Shown: positions 27,058 to 35,347, counted from the stretch's first letter. The stretch is 64,000 nt of DNA from Rhodoferax antarcticus ANT.BR (GCF_001938565.1 NZ_MSYM01000007.1:1-64000), one strand, 5' to 3'. The notes: generated from the sequence alone by a model not told the origin. Numbers and translations: made by a program.

Positions 27058-27977
27058 TCAGGTAGTCAGCCGGGTGAGTGCTTCGTGGTACTTGGCGGCC
27101 GTTTTTTCGATCACCTCGCGCGGCAGATGCGGCGCGGGCGGGGTTTTGCTCCACGGCTTGCCCGACACCTGGGCGGTTTCCAGCCAATCGCGCAGAAACT
27201 GCTTGTCGTAGCTGGGCGGGTTCACGCCCGCCACATAACTCTCGGCGGGCCAGTAGCGCGATGATCGGGGGTCAGCACCTCGTCCATCAACACCAGCGTG
27301 CCGTCTCTGTCCAGACCAAATTCAAACTTGGTGTCAGCAATGATGATGCCTTTGGCAGCAGCGATCTCGCTGGCGGCCTTGTAGATAGCGATGCTGATGT
27401 CACGAATGCGCCCGGCCAGGTCGGCACCGATCATCTCCACGGTTTTCTCGAAGGTGATGTTTTCGTCATGCTCGCCCATCTCGGCTTTGGCGGCCGGGGT
27501 GTAAATCGGCTCGGGCAGCTTACTGGCATTTTTGAGCCCGGTCGGCAGTGGCACGCCGCACACCGACTGGCTGTCCTGGTATTCCTTCCAGCCGCTGCCA
27601 GCCAGATAGCCGCGCACCACCGCTTCGACCGGAATCGGTTTCAGCCGCTTGACCAACATTGAGCGGCCCACCACCTGCGGCACCTCGGTTGGCGTGACGA
27701 CGCTCTCAGGCGCATCGCCGGTGAGGTGAATCGGACACAGGTTCAGGCCGTTGGGGCCGAGTTTGTCAAACCAGAAGAGTGCCATTTTGGTCAGGAGAAC
27801 ACCCTTGCCGGGAATCGGCTGGCCCATGATCACGTCAAACGCGCTGATGCGGTCACTGGCCACCATCAGGATACGGTCATCGCCCACCGCGTAGTTGTCG
27901 CGCACCTTGCCGCGTGCCAGCAGCGTCAGCGAGGTCAGGGAGGAGGTGTGAACGGTGGGTTCTGTGGAGGTGGTCAT
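27058..27977 (-). pseudogene. purC: SAICAR synthase gene with one frameshift
   Basis: Phosphoribosylaminoimidazole-succinocarboxamide synthase of purine synthesis. From the ATG at 27977 the frame reads [35 protein letters not shown] and L-M-D-E-V-L-T-P-D as expected, then near 27263 shifts and stops at 27222. In the neighbouring frame the remaining expected sequence ([34 protein letters not shown]) continues to a stop at 27058. One missing base in the D-S-S-R region explains it; restored length is ~305 residues, normal for the family. The gene is needed for purine prototrophy and everything else is intact, so a sequencing or assembly error is at least as likely as a real mutation. Confidence 0.93.
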
Positions 27978-28196
27978 TCGGTCTGTGCCAGTCAAAAAAT
28001 TCAGTCAAGCTGGGGGGCGAGTTTAGGTTCAATGCACCGATTTTTCACGCGGGTGATGGGTTTTCATGAGCAACATCGCAGATTAGCCGGTGCGCCCCGG
28101 TGCCAACGCGCTGGCGCTATGTTGGCATGCGCACAGACGTCCGGTCGGTGGTGCTGCAGCATGCGGCCATGAAGTCGTATTCCAATGGGGGTTGCC

Positions 28197-29270
28197 ATGA
28201 TGATTGAGATTCGCAAGGGCCAGGCGAGCGAGAAGCTGTCGCGGCAGGCCTTCGGCGAGCGCTACCGTGGAAGCTTCGTCGACCCGGCGTTCGCCACTGA
28301 AGAGGCGGCGATTGCGCGTCTGGAAGTGATTGCCTGGCTGGCCTACGACGAAGGCCGCAAGGCGCCGCTGACGCGCCCGGCTGGAGCGGGCTACTTTGAT
28401 CCGACTGACGCGCTGTCAGTGCAGTGGCTGGCGACCCGGCAGGCGATTGACCAGGCGCAGCTGGCCTGTGGCAACCCCGCAACAAAGTCGCGCGTGCTGC
28501 TGGTGTGCGGCAGCGCCCGCAACGACGGCACCTGCCCCGGCGAGGTATCGAAGACCTGGCGTCTGACCGAGATCGCGCAGCAGGTGGTGCAGCAGGCCGG
28601 TGTCGAAGCTGACGTGCTGGACTTGAGCCTCGTCACCTCGGAGTACGGCCGCAACATCCACCCTTGCAAGGGTTGCGTATCGAGCGCCATGCCGTTGTGC
28701 CATTGGCCGTGCAGCTGTTATCCGAACCACTCACTTGCTCAGACCCATGACTGGATGGCGCAGATCTATGAGCGCTGGGTTGCCGCGCATGCGGTGATCC
28801 TGCTGGCGCCGACCTACTGGTACCAGTCGCCCAGCCCACTGAAGCTCATGATCGACCGCCTAGTGTGTGCCGACGGCGGCAATCCCGACCCCACCACCAC
28901 CCACGGCAAGCGGGTGCTTGAAGCCAAGCGCCTGGAAGAGCAGGGGTGGGACTACCCCAAACACCTGGCTGGCCGCGTGTTCGGCGTGGTGGTTCATGGC
29001 GAAGTGGCCGGCGTCGAAGACCACCGCCGCAACCTCTGCGACTGGCTGGAGTGGATGGGCTTGACCGACGCTGGCGCGGTCGCCAAGCTCGACCGTTACA
29101 TCGGTTACTACGAGCCCTACTACAACAGCCACGAGGCGCTGGACAAAGACAGCGCCGTACAGGAAGAGGTGCGCAACGTGACCCAGGCGGTGTTGAACGC
29201 CGTCCACGCCTTGCGCGCCGGCCGCTTGAGCCAGCCTGACAAGCAAATCAAGTCTTTGCGGCAGAAGTGA
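28197..29270 (+). CDS. NAD(P)H-dependent FMN reductase / flavodoxin-fold protein
   Basis: 357 residues from the ATG at 28197; a second ATG follows at once. Residues ~100-300 form a flavodoxin-like NADPH-dependent FMN reductase domain: L-V-C-G-S-A-R-N-D-G-T-C near 103-114, then L-L-A-P-T-Y-W-Y-Q-S-P-S-P-L-K-L-M-I-D-R near 200. The first ~95 residues include an extra block (R-G-S-F-V-D-P-A-F, L-A-Y-D-E-G-R-K-A-P) that I do not recognise as a domain. A Cys cluster (C-K-G-C-V-S-S-A-M-P-L-C-H-W-P-C-S-C) resembles the C-x2-C loop of iron-sulfur flavoproteins but has more cysteines. It probably reduces quinones or metals. It starts the accessory block between purC and fba. Confidence 0.85.
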   Translation: MMIEIRKGQASEKLSRQAFGERYRGSFVDPAFATEEAAIARLEVIAWLAYDEGRKAPLTRPAGAGYFDPTDALSVQWLATRQAIDQAQLACGNPATKSRVLLVCGSARNDGTCPGEVSKTWRLTEIAQQVVQQAGVEADVLDLSLVTSEYGRNIHPCKGCVSSAMPLCHWPCSCYPNHSLAQTHDWMAQIYERWVAAHAVILLAPTYWYQSPSPLKLMIDRLVCADGGNPDPTTTHGKRVLEAKRLEEQGWDYPKHLAGRVFGVVVHGEVAGVEDHRRNLCDWLEWMGLTDAGAVAKLDRYIGYYEPYYNSHEALDKDSAVQEEVRNVTQAVLNAVHALRAGRLSQPDKQIKSLRQK

Positions 29271-29356
29271 CACGGGTGCAAACCGTCGTTCACCACGGCG
29301 GCTCGCCCCGTTTTTTTTGCCTTAACCCTGCAGATCATCAACTGAGAGGTTCGATC

Positions 29357-29803
29357 GTGAACGAAAAAACAGCTAGCGTGCATTGGGAAGGCCAGGGCAA
29401 AAAGGGCCAGGGCCAGATCAGCACCGAAACCGAGGCGCTCAAGGCCTACCCGTACGGCTTTGCCAGTCGATTCGAGGACGACCGCCGTGGCACCAACCCA
29501 GAGGAGATTCTGGGCGCCGCTCACGCCGCGTGTTTCACGATGGCTTTCTCCTTTGCGTGCGACGCGGCGGGGTTCACCACCGCTTTGGTCGACACCGAGG
29601 CTCGCGTGCGCCTGATCCCAGAAGGCGACGGGTTCGTCATCGACCGGATTGCGCTGACCTTGAAAGCCAGCGTTCCCGGCATTGACGAAACGCGATTCCA
29701 GGAGATCGCCCTGGACGCCAAAAACGGCTGCCCACTGTCAAAGGCGCTAGCCAGTGTCGCCGAGATCAGTTTGCAGGCCACGCTCGTTCAGAGCGCGACG
29801 TGA
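29357..29803 (+). CDS. OsmC-family peroxiredoxin
   Basis: 148 residues; the GTG at 29357 is preceded by GAGAGG at 29344. It reduces organic hydroperoxides by a two-cysteine mechanism. The catalytic pair is visible: A-A-H-A-A-C-F-T-M-A-F near residue 50 and K-N-G-C-P-L-S-K near residue 125. The N-terminus (A-S-V-H-W-E-G-Q-G-K-K-G-Q-G) and N-P-E-E-I-L-G match OsmC rather than Ohr. 86 bp after the FMN reductase on the same strand; both fit an oxidative or electrophile stress role. Confidence 0.93.
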   Translation: MNEKTASVHWEGQGKKGQGQISTETEALKAYPYGFASRFEDDRRGTNPEEILGAAHAACFTMAFSFACDAAGFTTALVDTEARVRLIPEGDGFVIDRIALTLKASVPGIDETRFQEIALDAKNGCPLSKALASVAEISLQATLVQSAT

Positions 29804-29832
29804 AAGACGAGCGAAGCGACACGGTGCCCTAA

Positions 29833-30219
29833 GGGGCACTGAGCGGCGCCGACCACGCGCTGAGCGACGCCCGCGCCAGCCTGACCCTGCTCGACTATGG
29901 CGACTACGAAAACCCTGCCTGCATCAAGGCCGAGCCAATGAAGCAACAACTCGATGTAGTCTTTGGTGAGCACCTGCGCTTCGTCTTTCGGCACTTCCCG
30001 CTGGTGGAGGTGCGCCCAAATGCCGAGATGGCTGACCGGATCTACAAGCAAAGGGTCCAAGAGCACCGCAGCGCGGGACAGCTCAGCGGCGTTCGGAGCG
30101 CGCCCAGCTTCTTTCTAAACGGCACGCCCGTGGATGTCTCGTTCGGCTTCGAGAAGCTCGATGAGGCGATTCGCGTCGCCCTTGATACCACCCCGCATGT
30201 CGACACGGCCAGCCCATGA
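29833..30219 (+). pseudogene. DsbA-like thioredoxin-fold remnant with central deletion
   Basis: Open frame from just after a TAA (29830) to the stop at 30217-30219, with no start codon until the ATG at 29938, well inside the fold. The N-terminal part reads L-T-L-L-D-Y-G-D-Y-E-N-P-A-C, where relatives have Y-E-C-P-Y-C, so the CxxC is lost. It continues F-V-F-R-H-F-P-L, then jumps near 30010-30050 to S-G-V-R-S-A-P-S-F-F-L-N-G, the late cis-Pro strand. About 60 residues of the helical insertion are missing. Relatives are DSBA-like thioredoxin domains (Thioredoxin_4). It is unlikely to be active. Confidence 0.75.
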
Positions 30220-30253
30220 GCATCTCTCAATAACTGCACCGAGAGGAGTCGTC

Positions 30254-30581
30254 ATGCCTAAGAAAGCCTGGAGCGCCAAGCGCGAGCGTCAATACGACCA
30301 CATCAAGGATCAGCTTGATCGACCGAAGCAAACCGCCGCCTCTGGCCGAAGAAATTGCGGCGCGAGTGGTCAACAAGGAGCGGGTCCAACAGGGAGAGTC
30401 GGTGCAAGCGAGCCCATCCTCGATCAACGACATGTCCGCCGGTCGACGCGGCGGCTTGCGTTCGCATCAGGGCGCAGGTGGGCGCACCTTGCGCCAGCTG
30501 CGCAACCAAGCGCGACAGCGTGGCTTGAAGGGGCAGTCATCTATGAATAAGGAGCAGCTCGAACAGGCGCTGACACGATGA
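30254..30581 (+). pseudogene. DUF7218-like / Rho N-terminal-motif small protein with frameshift
   Basis: Begins M-P-K-K-A-W-S-A-K-R-E-R-Q-Y-D-H-I-K at 30254 and continues, after a +1 shift near 30315, as A-E-E-I-A-A-R-V-V-N-K-E-R, G-R-R-G-G-L-R-S-H, then a Rho-N-like tail L-R-Q-L-R-N-Q-A-R-Q-R-G-L-K-G...L-E-Q-A-L-T-R. Together this is the complete ~108-residue plasmid-stabilisation/Rho-N type protein common in proteobacteria. Deleting one T in C-T-T-G-A-T-C restores the frame. Function of the family is not established. Treat as broken, or as a base-call error. Confidence 0.78.
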
Positions 30582-30799
30582 GGGCGCGCACACTGGGCGC
30601 TGAGGTCGTCTAGATGCCATCTGTGGCTGCTGCAGAGGCACGCGCCGGCGCAACTTCGTAGGTCAGTGCCCTGCAGGCGATGGCTTGGTCGAGGCTGCTG
30701 AGCGTGGCTGTGGATGTCCGATGGCGAAAAAAACACTTCGACGCTGCGATCGTCGTCAGGATTCTCGAATTTCCGGTGCAGATGCTGGAATCGCCTTGT

Positions 30800-31252
30800 C
30801 TACCGGTCGATCGACTGACTGTCACCCGCGCTGTCTGCGACAGGTCTGACTGGCAAAGGGTCAATGGGTGAAGGATTGATAGGGGAAGGGTCGATGGAAG
30901 ACGTGCCCATGGGCGCAGCGTCTTCAATGGCACACTCGTCTGCCGGGCTCATGATGGTGCCCGCGGCGGCGGCGCCCAACGTGCCGACAACGGCGCCCAC
31001 AGTGCCGCCTACCAACACTCCCACTGGACCTGCAATCACCACGCCGACGGCGGCACCGGTCGCCGCACCGGCCACCAATCCGCCACCCATCAATACCGAC
31101 TTGTTTTCGCGTCCGGCATCGTCGCACGCCAAGGGAAACTGTGCTGCAGCGGTCGGGTCCTGCGAGGGGATGCCATGGCCTACGTGGGCCTGCTTGGCAA
31201 GGTCTTTGTCGTCTGGCGACGCGGGCAGCGGCGTAGTGGAAGTTTGATTCAT
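30800..31252 (-). CDS. glycine-zipper membrane-associated protein
   Basis: 150 residues from the ATG at 31252, with AAGGAG seven bases upstream. Residues ~54-103 are an almost unbroken Gly/Ala/Val stretch with G-x3-G spacing (G-G-G-L-V-A-G-A-A-T-G-A-A-V-G-V-V-I-A-G), a glycine zipper able to insert in membranes. The N-terminal third is polar (P-A-S-P-D-D-K-D-L-A-K-Q-A-H-V-G-H-G-I-P), the C-terminus is a short Pro/Ser/Ile repeat (S-P-I-N-P-S-P-I-D-P). There is no signal peptide. Such proteins are often stress- or envelope-related; the exact role is unknown. Confidence 0.65.
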   Translation of the reverse strand: MNQTSTTPLPASPDDKDLAKQAHVGHGIPSQDPTAAAQFPLACDDAGRENKSVLMGGGLVAGAATGAAVGVVIAGPVGVLVGGTVGAVVGTLGAAAAGTIMSPADECAIEDAAPMGTSSIDPSPINPSPIDPLPVRPVADSAGDSQSIDR

Positions 31253-31432
31253 GAAAATCTCCTTGAGTGTTTTGATGCTATGGGCAGAAAGGCGCTGAGG
31301 ACGGTACTGTCCCAAACCAACAGCCACAGATTGCATGCAGATCTGTGGCGTGTCAGTGCGTTGGCGCACATTGCTCGCTCCTTGCCCCGGCGGAAGGACC
31401 GGCAGCAAAGGAGCCAACACCCACAGGCTTTC

Positions 31433-31717
31433 CTAGCCACCGCAGGCGCCGCAGCAGTGGCCTGCGCCGTGTTTGGTTTTCAGCTTGGTCACTGCAACGC
31501 GCCAGACTTCTGGACCGCTTTCCAGTGTTTCCCATGAGAAGAGGTTGGGCTTCTCCAGCTCGAACTGGCTGCGCAGCGTCACCGGGTCTTGGTCGTTGAT
31601 CAGCTCCATGGTCGCATTGACACCAAGTTGGTCGAACTTCCCAAAAACTAAAGAGCGGCGCTCTTTCGGCGCCATGGAGCGGGTATTTACCTGGATCGCT
31701 TGGCCGGTCTGTGTCAT
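31433..31717 (-). CDS. DUF2249 protein of the NO-response cluster
   Basis: 94 residues from the ATG at 31717; an ATG at 31762 would place the start inside the NsrR operator and is not preferred. DUF2249 (PF10006): F-D-Q-L-G-V-N-A-T-M-E-L-I-N-D-Q-D-P-V-T-L, then F-S-W-E-T-L-E-S-G-P-E-V-W-R-V, the two conserved blocks. The tail ends H-C-C-G-A-C-G-G, a compact possible metal-binding motif. DUF2249 proteins regularly sit with hemerythrins, NnrS and NsrR in denitrification and NO regulons. Here it is divergent from nnrS, with an NsrR box between. Confidence 0.85.
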   Translation of the reverse strand: MTQTGQAIQVNTRSMAPKERRSLVFGKFDQLGVNATMELINDQDPVTLRSQFELEKPNLFSWETLESGPEVWRVAVTKLKTKHGAGHCCGACGG

Positions 31718-31753
31718 GGGGGCATCTCGGTAATTAACTTGAACAGTTATTTT

Positions 31754-31776
31754 AAGATCCATTTAAAATAAATCTT
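31754..31776. promoter_or_regulatory. NsrR operator between DUF2249 and nnrS
   Basis: A 23-bp near-palindrome: AAGATCCATTT, central A, AAATAAATCTT. The half-sites agree at 9 of 11 positions as an inverted repeat and closely match the known NsrR consensus (AAGATGCATTT plus its complement). It lies 24 bp before the nnrS GTG and 37 bp from the DUF2249 ATG, with nsrR itself just downstream of nnrS. It should repress both directions until NO damages the NsrR cluster. Confidence 0.85.
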
Positions 31777-31799
31777 ATAGATTTTTCACGAAACGCACT

Positions 31800-33008
31800 G
31801 TGTCCACTCCTTCCGTTCGTACAACCGCTAGCATTCACCAGCTGGAAGAGCCAGCGTCCAAAGCCCCGGTTGCTCCGAGCATGAAGGCCTTTCTGGAATT
31901 GGCCTTTAGGCCTTTGTACCTGGCGGGGGTGGGCTGGGCGCTGGTGTCCATCGCCTTATGGATTTACGCACCCTTTTCGCTCACCGCACCGCTGGGCGGC
32001 AGCGTCTGGCATGCGCACGAGATGCTGTGGGGCTTCATTGCCACCATCGCTTTGGGCTTTTTGATGACCGCAGGCACCAACTGGACCGGCATCACGCCGA
32101 TGACCGGCAAGGTCGTAGCGCTGGCGTGCGTACTGTGGGCCGTCGCGCGTGTTGGATTCCTGGTGCCACTAGAGAGCGCCTTCTGGGTGGCCATGGTGTC
32201 TGAAATGGCCTTCTTTGCGCTGGGGGCTGGCGCCATGTTGCGCGCGGTGGTGATCTCCAAGAGCACGCGTAACTACGCCATACCCGGCCTGCTGGCAGGT
32301 CTGGGCGCCACCGATGCGCTCTTCCTGCTGAGCGCACGAGACGGCGACTACCTGCAGCTAATGCAGAACTTCAACGCCGCACTGCTGGTTATGGCCCTGC
32401 TTGCCTTGCTGATTGGTCGGCGCGTGATTGCCTTCTTTGCGATGACCGCGGTGCACAGCCTGAGTATTCCCAAACACATGGAGACCGGATGGGTGCAGTT
32501 GGGCGCGTGCGCGGTGGGCTTGGTGAGCCTGCTGGCAGGGTTTCCCGTGCTCACTGCTGCGGCGCTTGGGCTAGCCGGCGTGTTGGCCCTGGTGCAACTT
32601 ATCAGTTGGAAGCCGCTGGCCGTGCGGGCCAACGCCTTGCTGTGGATTTTGTACGTGGGTTACGCTGGCATTGGCATCGGCCTGCTCTTTGCAGCCTTGC
32701 AGTACGCCGGGGTAGACCTGCCGCGCGTGTTGCCGGTGCACACCATTGCCATGGCGGGTTTCTCTGTGCTGATCCTTGGCATGGTCACCCGCACCGCGCT
32801 GGGCCACACCGGTCGGCCCTTGGCCACAGATCGCAGCATTCGCAGCAGTTACTGGCTCATGCTTCTCGCCGTGGCGCTGCGCTTGGCCGCCATTGCCGAC
32901 ACACCGGCCAGCGCGACACTGCTGCTGATGGCGGGCGCGGCGTGGGTGGCTTCACTGGCGCTGTACCTGTGGCAGTTCACCCCGATGTTGATTCGCCCAC
33001 GCAACTGA
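31800..33008 (+). CDS. nnrS: NnrS family heme/copper membrane protein
   Basis: 402 residues with a GTG start at 31800. About twelve hydrophobic helices. It has F-R-P-L-Y-L-A-G near residue 37, W-H-A-H-E-M-L-W-G-F near residue 70, the conserved NnrS histidine motif, and H-T-I-A-M-A-G-F near residue 315 followed by M-V-T-R-T-A-L-G-H-T-G-R. NnrS lowers nitrosative stress, protecting metal centres from NO. Context fits: NsrR operator upstream, nsrR 37 bp downstream, DUF2249 divergent. Confidence 0.95.
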   Translation: MSTPSVRTTASIHQLEEPASKAPVAPSMKAFLELAFRPLYLAGVGWALVSIALWIYAPFSLTAPLGGSVWHAHEMLWGFIATIALGFLMTAGTNWTGITPMTGKVVALACVLWAVARVGFLVPLESAFWVAMVSEMAFFALGAGAMLRAVVISKSTRNYAIPGLLAGLGATDALFLLSARDGDYLQLMQNFNAALLVMALLALLIGRRVIAFFAMTAVHSLSIPKHMETGWVQLGACAVGLVSLLAGFPVLTAAALGLAGVLALVQLISWKPLAVRANALLWILYVGYAGIGIGLLFAALQYAGVDLPRVLPVHTIAMAGFSVLILGMVTRTALGHTGRPLATDRSIRSSYWLMLLAVALRLAAIADTPASATLLLMAGAAWVASLALYLWQFTPMLIRPRN

Positions 33009-33045
33009 AACCGGACATGCCCCGCCACCCCCAAGAGGTCCTACC

Positions 33046-33570
33046 ATGCGCCTGACCACCATGACCGATTACGCCATGCGATTGCTGATGTACGTGGCGC
33101 AGCAGCAAGACCGCCTGTGCACCATTGCCGAGATCGCCAAGGTTTACGACATTTCGGAAGCGCACCTGATGAAGGTCACCCACCAATTGGGGCTGAACGG
33201 CTGGCTGGAAACGGTACGCGGCAAGGGTGGCGGTATGCGCCTGGCCGCGGCACCCGCCGACATCAACCTCGGCGCCGTGGTGCGCAGCATTGAACCCGAC
33301 TTCTACCTTGTAGACTGCCTGAACCCCGACACTGTCTGCAGCCTCACCGGTTACTGCAAGCTCACCGGCATCATGAGCGGTGCGCTGCAAAACATGATGC
33401 AGTACCTGGACGGCTACACCCTGGCCGACCTGCTGCCGCCCAAGTCTCCGGCACGCGCTGCCCATACGCCACTGCTGCCTTTGAGTGGCTCGTTGCTGGG
33501 AACTCCTCTGGTCAACCGCCAAGGTCTGCACTCTCTCACCTCTAAATTACCACATAAACGCCTGCCATGA
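33046..33570 (+). CDS. nsrR: Rrf2-family NO-sensing repressor NsrR
   Basis: 174 residues. Winged helix with M-R-L-T-T-M-T-D-Y-A-M-R-L-L-M-Y-V-A and H-L-M-K-V-T-H-Q-L, then a wing G-K-G-G-G-M-R-L-A. Cluster-binding cysteines C-L-N-P-D-T-V-C-S-L-T-G-Y-C near residues 91-105, the NsrR three-cysteine arrangement (IscR has a different spacing). The C-terminal ~40 residues after L-L-P-P-K extend past the usual ~145-residue NsrR end. The gene overlaps serA by four bases (ATGA), so the two are coupled. It should autoregulate through the operator at 31754. Confidence 0.92.
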   Translation: MRLTTMTDYAMRLLMYVAQQQDRLCTIAEIAKVYDISEAHLMKVTHQLGLNGWLETVRGKGGGMRLAAAPADINLGAVVRSIEPDFYLVDCLNPDTVCSLTGYCKLTGIMSGALQNMMQYLDGYTLADLLPPKSPARAAHTPLLPLSGSLLGTPLVNRQGLHSLTSKLPHKRLP

Positions 33571-34808
33571 CCCAATCCTCCATCGACCTACCCCAGCAAA
33601 AGGCCACGCTTAAAGCGGTACTGCTCGAAGGCATCCACCCGTCCGCCGCCGAGGTGCTGAAACAGGGCGGCTACACCAACATCGTGACGCATGCCAAAGC
33701 CTTGACCGGCGCAGAATTGCAAGCTGCACTGAACGGTGCACACTTTGCTGGCATCCGCTCCTGCACCCAGTTGACAGCTGAGGTACTGGCGCAGGCTCCG
33801 CAGCTTGCGGCCATCGGCTGCTTCTGCATTGGTACCAACCAGGTCGACCTGAAAGCCGCCATGCGCTTGGGCATCGCCGTATTTAATGCGCCGTTTTCCA
33901 ACACGCGCAGTGTGGCTGAGTTGGTGTTGGCCGAAATCATCATGCTAATGCGCGGCATTCCCGAGAAGAATGCTGTCCTGCACCGCGGTGGCTGGATCAA
34001 GAGCGCCGCCCATTCGTACGAGGTGCGCGGCAAGACCCTGGGCATCATCGGCTACGGCCACATCGGAACGCAGGTCGGCGTGCTGGCCGAGCAACTGGGC
34101 ATGCGCGTCGTGTTTAACGACATTGAGGCCAAACTATCCCTGGGAAACGCGCGTGAAGCCGCCAGCCTGAACGAACTGCTGGCCGCCTCGGATGTGGTGA
34201 GCCTGCATGTGCCAGAAACACCGCAAACTTATCAACTGATCGGTGCCAAGGCGTTGGCGACCATGAAACCAGGTAGCCACCTCATCAACGCCTCACGCGG
34301 AACTGTGGTCGATATTGACGCCCTGACCGCCGCGCTAGAAAGCCACCACCTGCACGGCGCCGCTATCGACGTCTTTCCGCTAGAGCCGCAGGGTAATGAT
34401 GCGGTGTTTACCTCGCCGCTCATGCGCTTTGACAACGTCATCCTCACACCTCACATCGGCGGCTCCACCTCAGAAGCGCAAGTCAACATTGGCACTGAAG
34501 TAGCCGCCAAACTGGTGCGCTACGGCAACAACGGCTCCACCACCTCGGCGGTCAACTTCCCCGAAGTGGCCCTGCCGGCGCACACCAGCCGAAGCCGCCT
34601 GCTGCACATCCACCACAACGTGCCCGGCGTGCTGGCGCAAGTCAACGAGCGGCTTTCGGCTGCCGGCATCAACATCGCGGCGCAGTATCTGAGCACCTTC
34701 GAGGAGCTGGGCTACGTGGTGATTGATGTGGACAGCGCCGCCAGCCAGTCGGCACTGGACGAGTTGTGCAACGTGCCTGGCACCATCCGCTGCCGAATTT
34801 TGTACTGA
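33567..34808 (+). CDS. serA: D-3-phosphoglycerate dehydrogenase (E. coli SerA type)
   Basis: 413 residues, matching the E. coli length (410). It oxidises 3-phosphoglycerate to phosphohydroxypyruvate, the first step of serine synthesis. It has G-C-F-C-I-G-T-N-Q-V-D, A-P-F-S-N-T-R-S-V-A-E-L, the NAD-binding G-I-I-G-Y-G-H-I-G-T-Q-V near residue 159, the substrate-binding N-A-S-R-G-T-V-V-D, catalytic H-I-G-G-S-T and a C-terminal ACT domain (H-N-V-P-G-V-L-A-Q-V-N), which gives serine feedback in the E. coli enzyme. It is unusual in sharing an operon, by a 4-bp overlap, with nsrR, and it is followed by a hemerythrin. Confidence 0.93.
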   Translation: MTQSSIDLPQQKATLKAVLLEGIHPSAAEVLKQGGYTNIVTHAKALTGAELQAALNGAHFAGIRSCTQLTAEVLAQAPQLAAIGCFCIGTNQVDLKAAMRLGIAVFNAPFSNTRSVAELVLAEIIMLMRGIPEKNAVLHRGGWIKSAAHSYEVRGKTLGIIGYGHIGTQVGVLAEQLGMRVVFNDIEAKLSLGNAREAASLNELLAASDVVSLHVPETPQTYQLIGAKALATMKPGSHLINASRGTVVDIDALTAALESHHLHGAAIDVFPLEPQGNDAVFTSPLMRFDNVILTPHIGGSTSEAQVNIGTEVAAKLVRYGNNGSTTSAVNFPEVALPAHTSRSRLLHIHHNVPGVLAQVNERLSAAGINIAAQYLSTFEELGYVVIDVDSAASQSALDELCNVPGTIRCRILY

Positions 34809-35206
34809 GCGCGGCCATACAGCGCGCTGTAACGCTCAAAGGGCTCTCTCTTGAGCACCATGAAGCACTGGTGCTGGCGCGGCGCGCCCGCGCCACGGCC
34901 ACAAACCCACACAGCGACACGGCGCGAGCCCAACGCCATCACCTGCTTGAACGTTGGGCGCAGCAATTTGCACCGCACTTTGCGCTGGAAGAGCAAACCC
35001 TCTTTCCCGCACTGGCGCGCGCCGGACACACCGAGGTTGCCGCTGAAGCGCTGATGCAGCACGTTGCCCTGCGCGAACTGGTGGCGCGTTTGCGTCAAGA
35101 CGACGCATTGGCGCTGGCGGCGTGGGGCGACGCCTTGGACATCCATGTGCGCTTTGAGGAATGCACCGTTTTTCCTCTGGCACAAGCCGTCCTCGATCCC
35201 GCCTGA
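34766..35206 (+). CDS. hemerythrin-domain protein
   Basis: Up to 146 residues; a GTG at 34766 overlaps the serA end, and a CTG near 34805 is an alternative, since the hemerythrin core begins only at L-E-H-H-E-A-L-V-L-A-R-R-A. Di-iron ligand pattern: H in L-E-H-H-E, H-F-A-L-E-E-Q-T-L-F-P, Q-H-V-A-L-R-E-L, and H-V-R-F-E-E-C-T-V-F-P. All four helices are present. Hemerythrin-like proteins in this setting bind O2 or NO and protect or repair iron-sulfur clusters (compare YtfE/Ric). The position after nsrR-serA supports a role in NO defence. Confidence 0.82.
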   Translation: MQRAWHHPLPNFVLSAAIQRAVTLKGLSLEHHEALVLARRARATATNPHSDTARAQRHHLLERWAQQFAPHFALEEQTLFPALARAGHTEVAAEALMQHVALRELVARLRQDDALALAAWGDALDIHVRFEECTVFPLAQAVLDPA

Positions 35207-35241
35207 CCGACGTGATGAAGCTGTCAGTCTCACACCTATCC

Positions 35242-35277
35242 TCATCAACCTGAAAGGTAAACACCATGACCCACGCC
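35242..35277 (+). repeat. left copy of 36-bp direct repeat before DUF2249-cupin gene
   Basis: Identical to 35312-35347 at a 70-bp offset. It carries a ribosome-binding site (GAAAGG) and the start A-T-G-A-C-C-C-A-C-G-C-C, but this copy opens a six-codon frame (M-T-H-A-A-A, stop). It looks like the surviving start of a lost gene. Confidence 0.95.
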
Positions 35278-35311
35278 GCCGCGTAGTGCTCAATGGCACC
35301 AATTTAAACCG

Positions 35312-35347
35312 TCATCAACCTGAAAGGTAAACACCATGACCCACGCC
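35312..35347 (+). repeat. right copy of 36-bp direct repeat (true start of DUF2249-cupin gene)
   Basis: Identical to 35242-35277. Here the ATG at 35336 opens the 155-residue chimera. The pair suggests that two neighbouring paralogous or similarly led genes were merged by a deletion. Confidence 0.95.

Noticed and set aside
30610..30933. 107-codon minus-strand frame overlapping the glycine-zipper gene
   Set aside because: Different frame from the better-supported glycine-zipper gene with its strong ribosome-binding site; no recognisable family.
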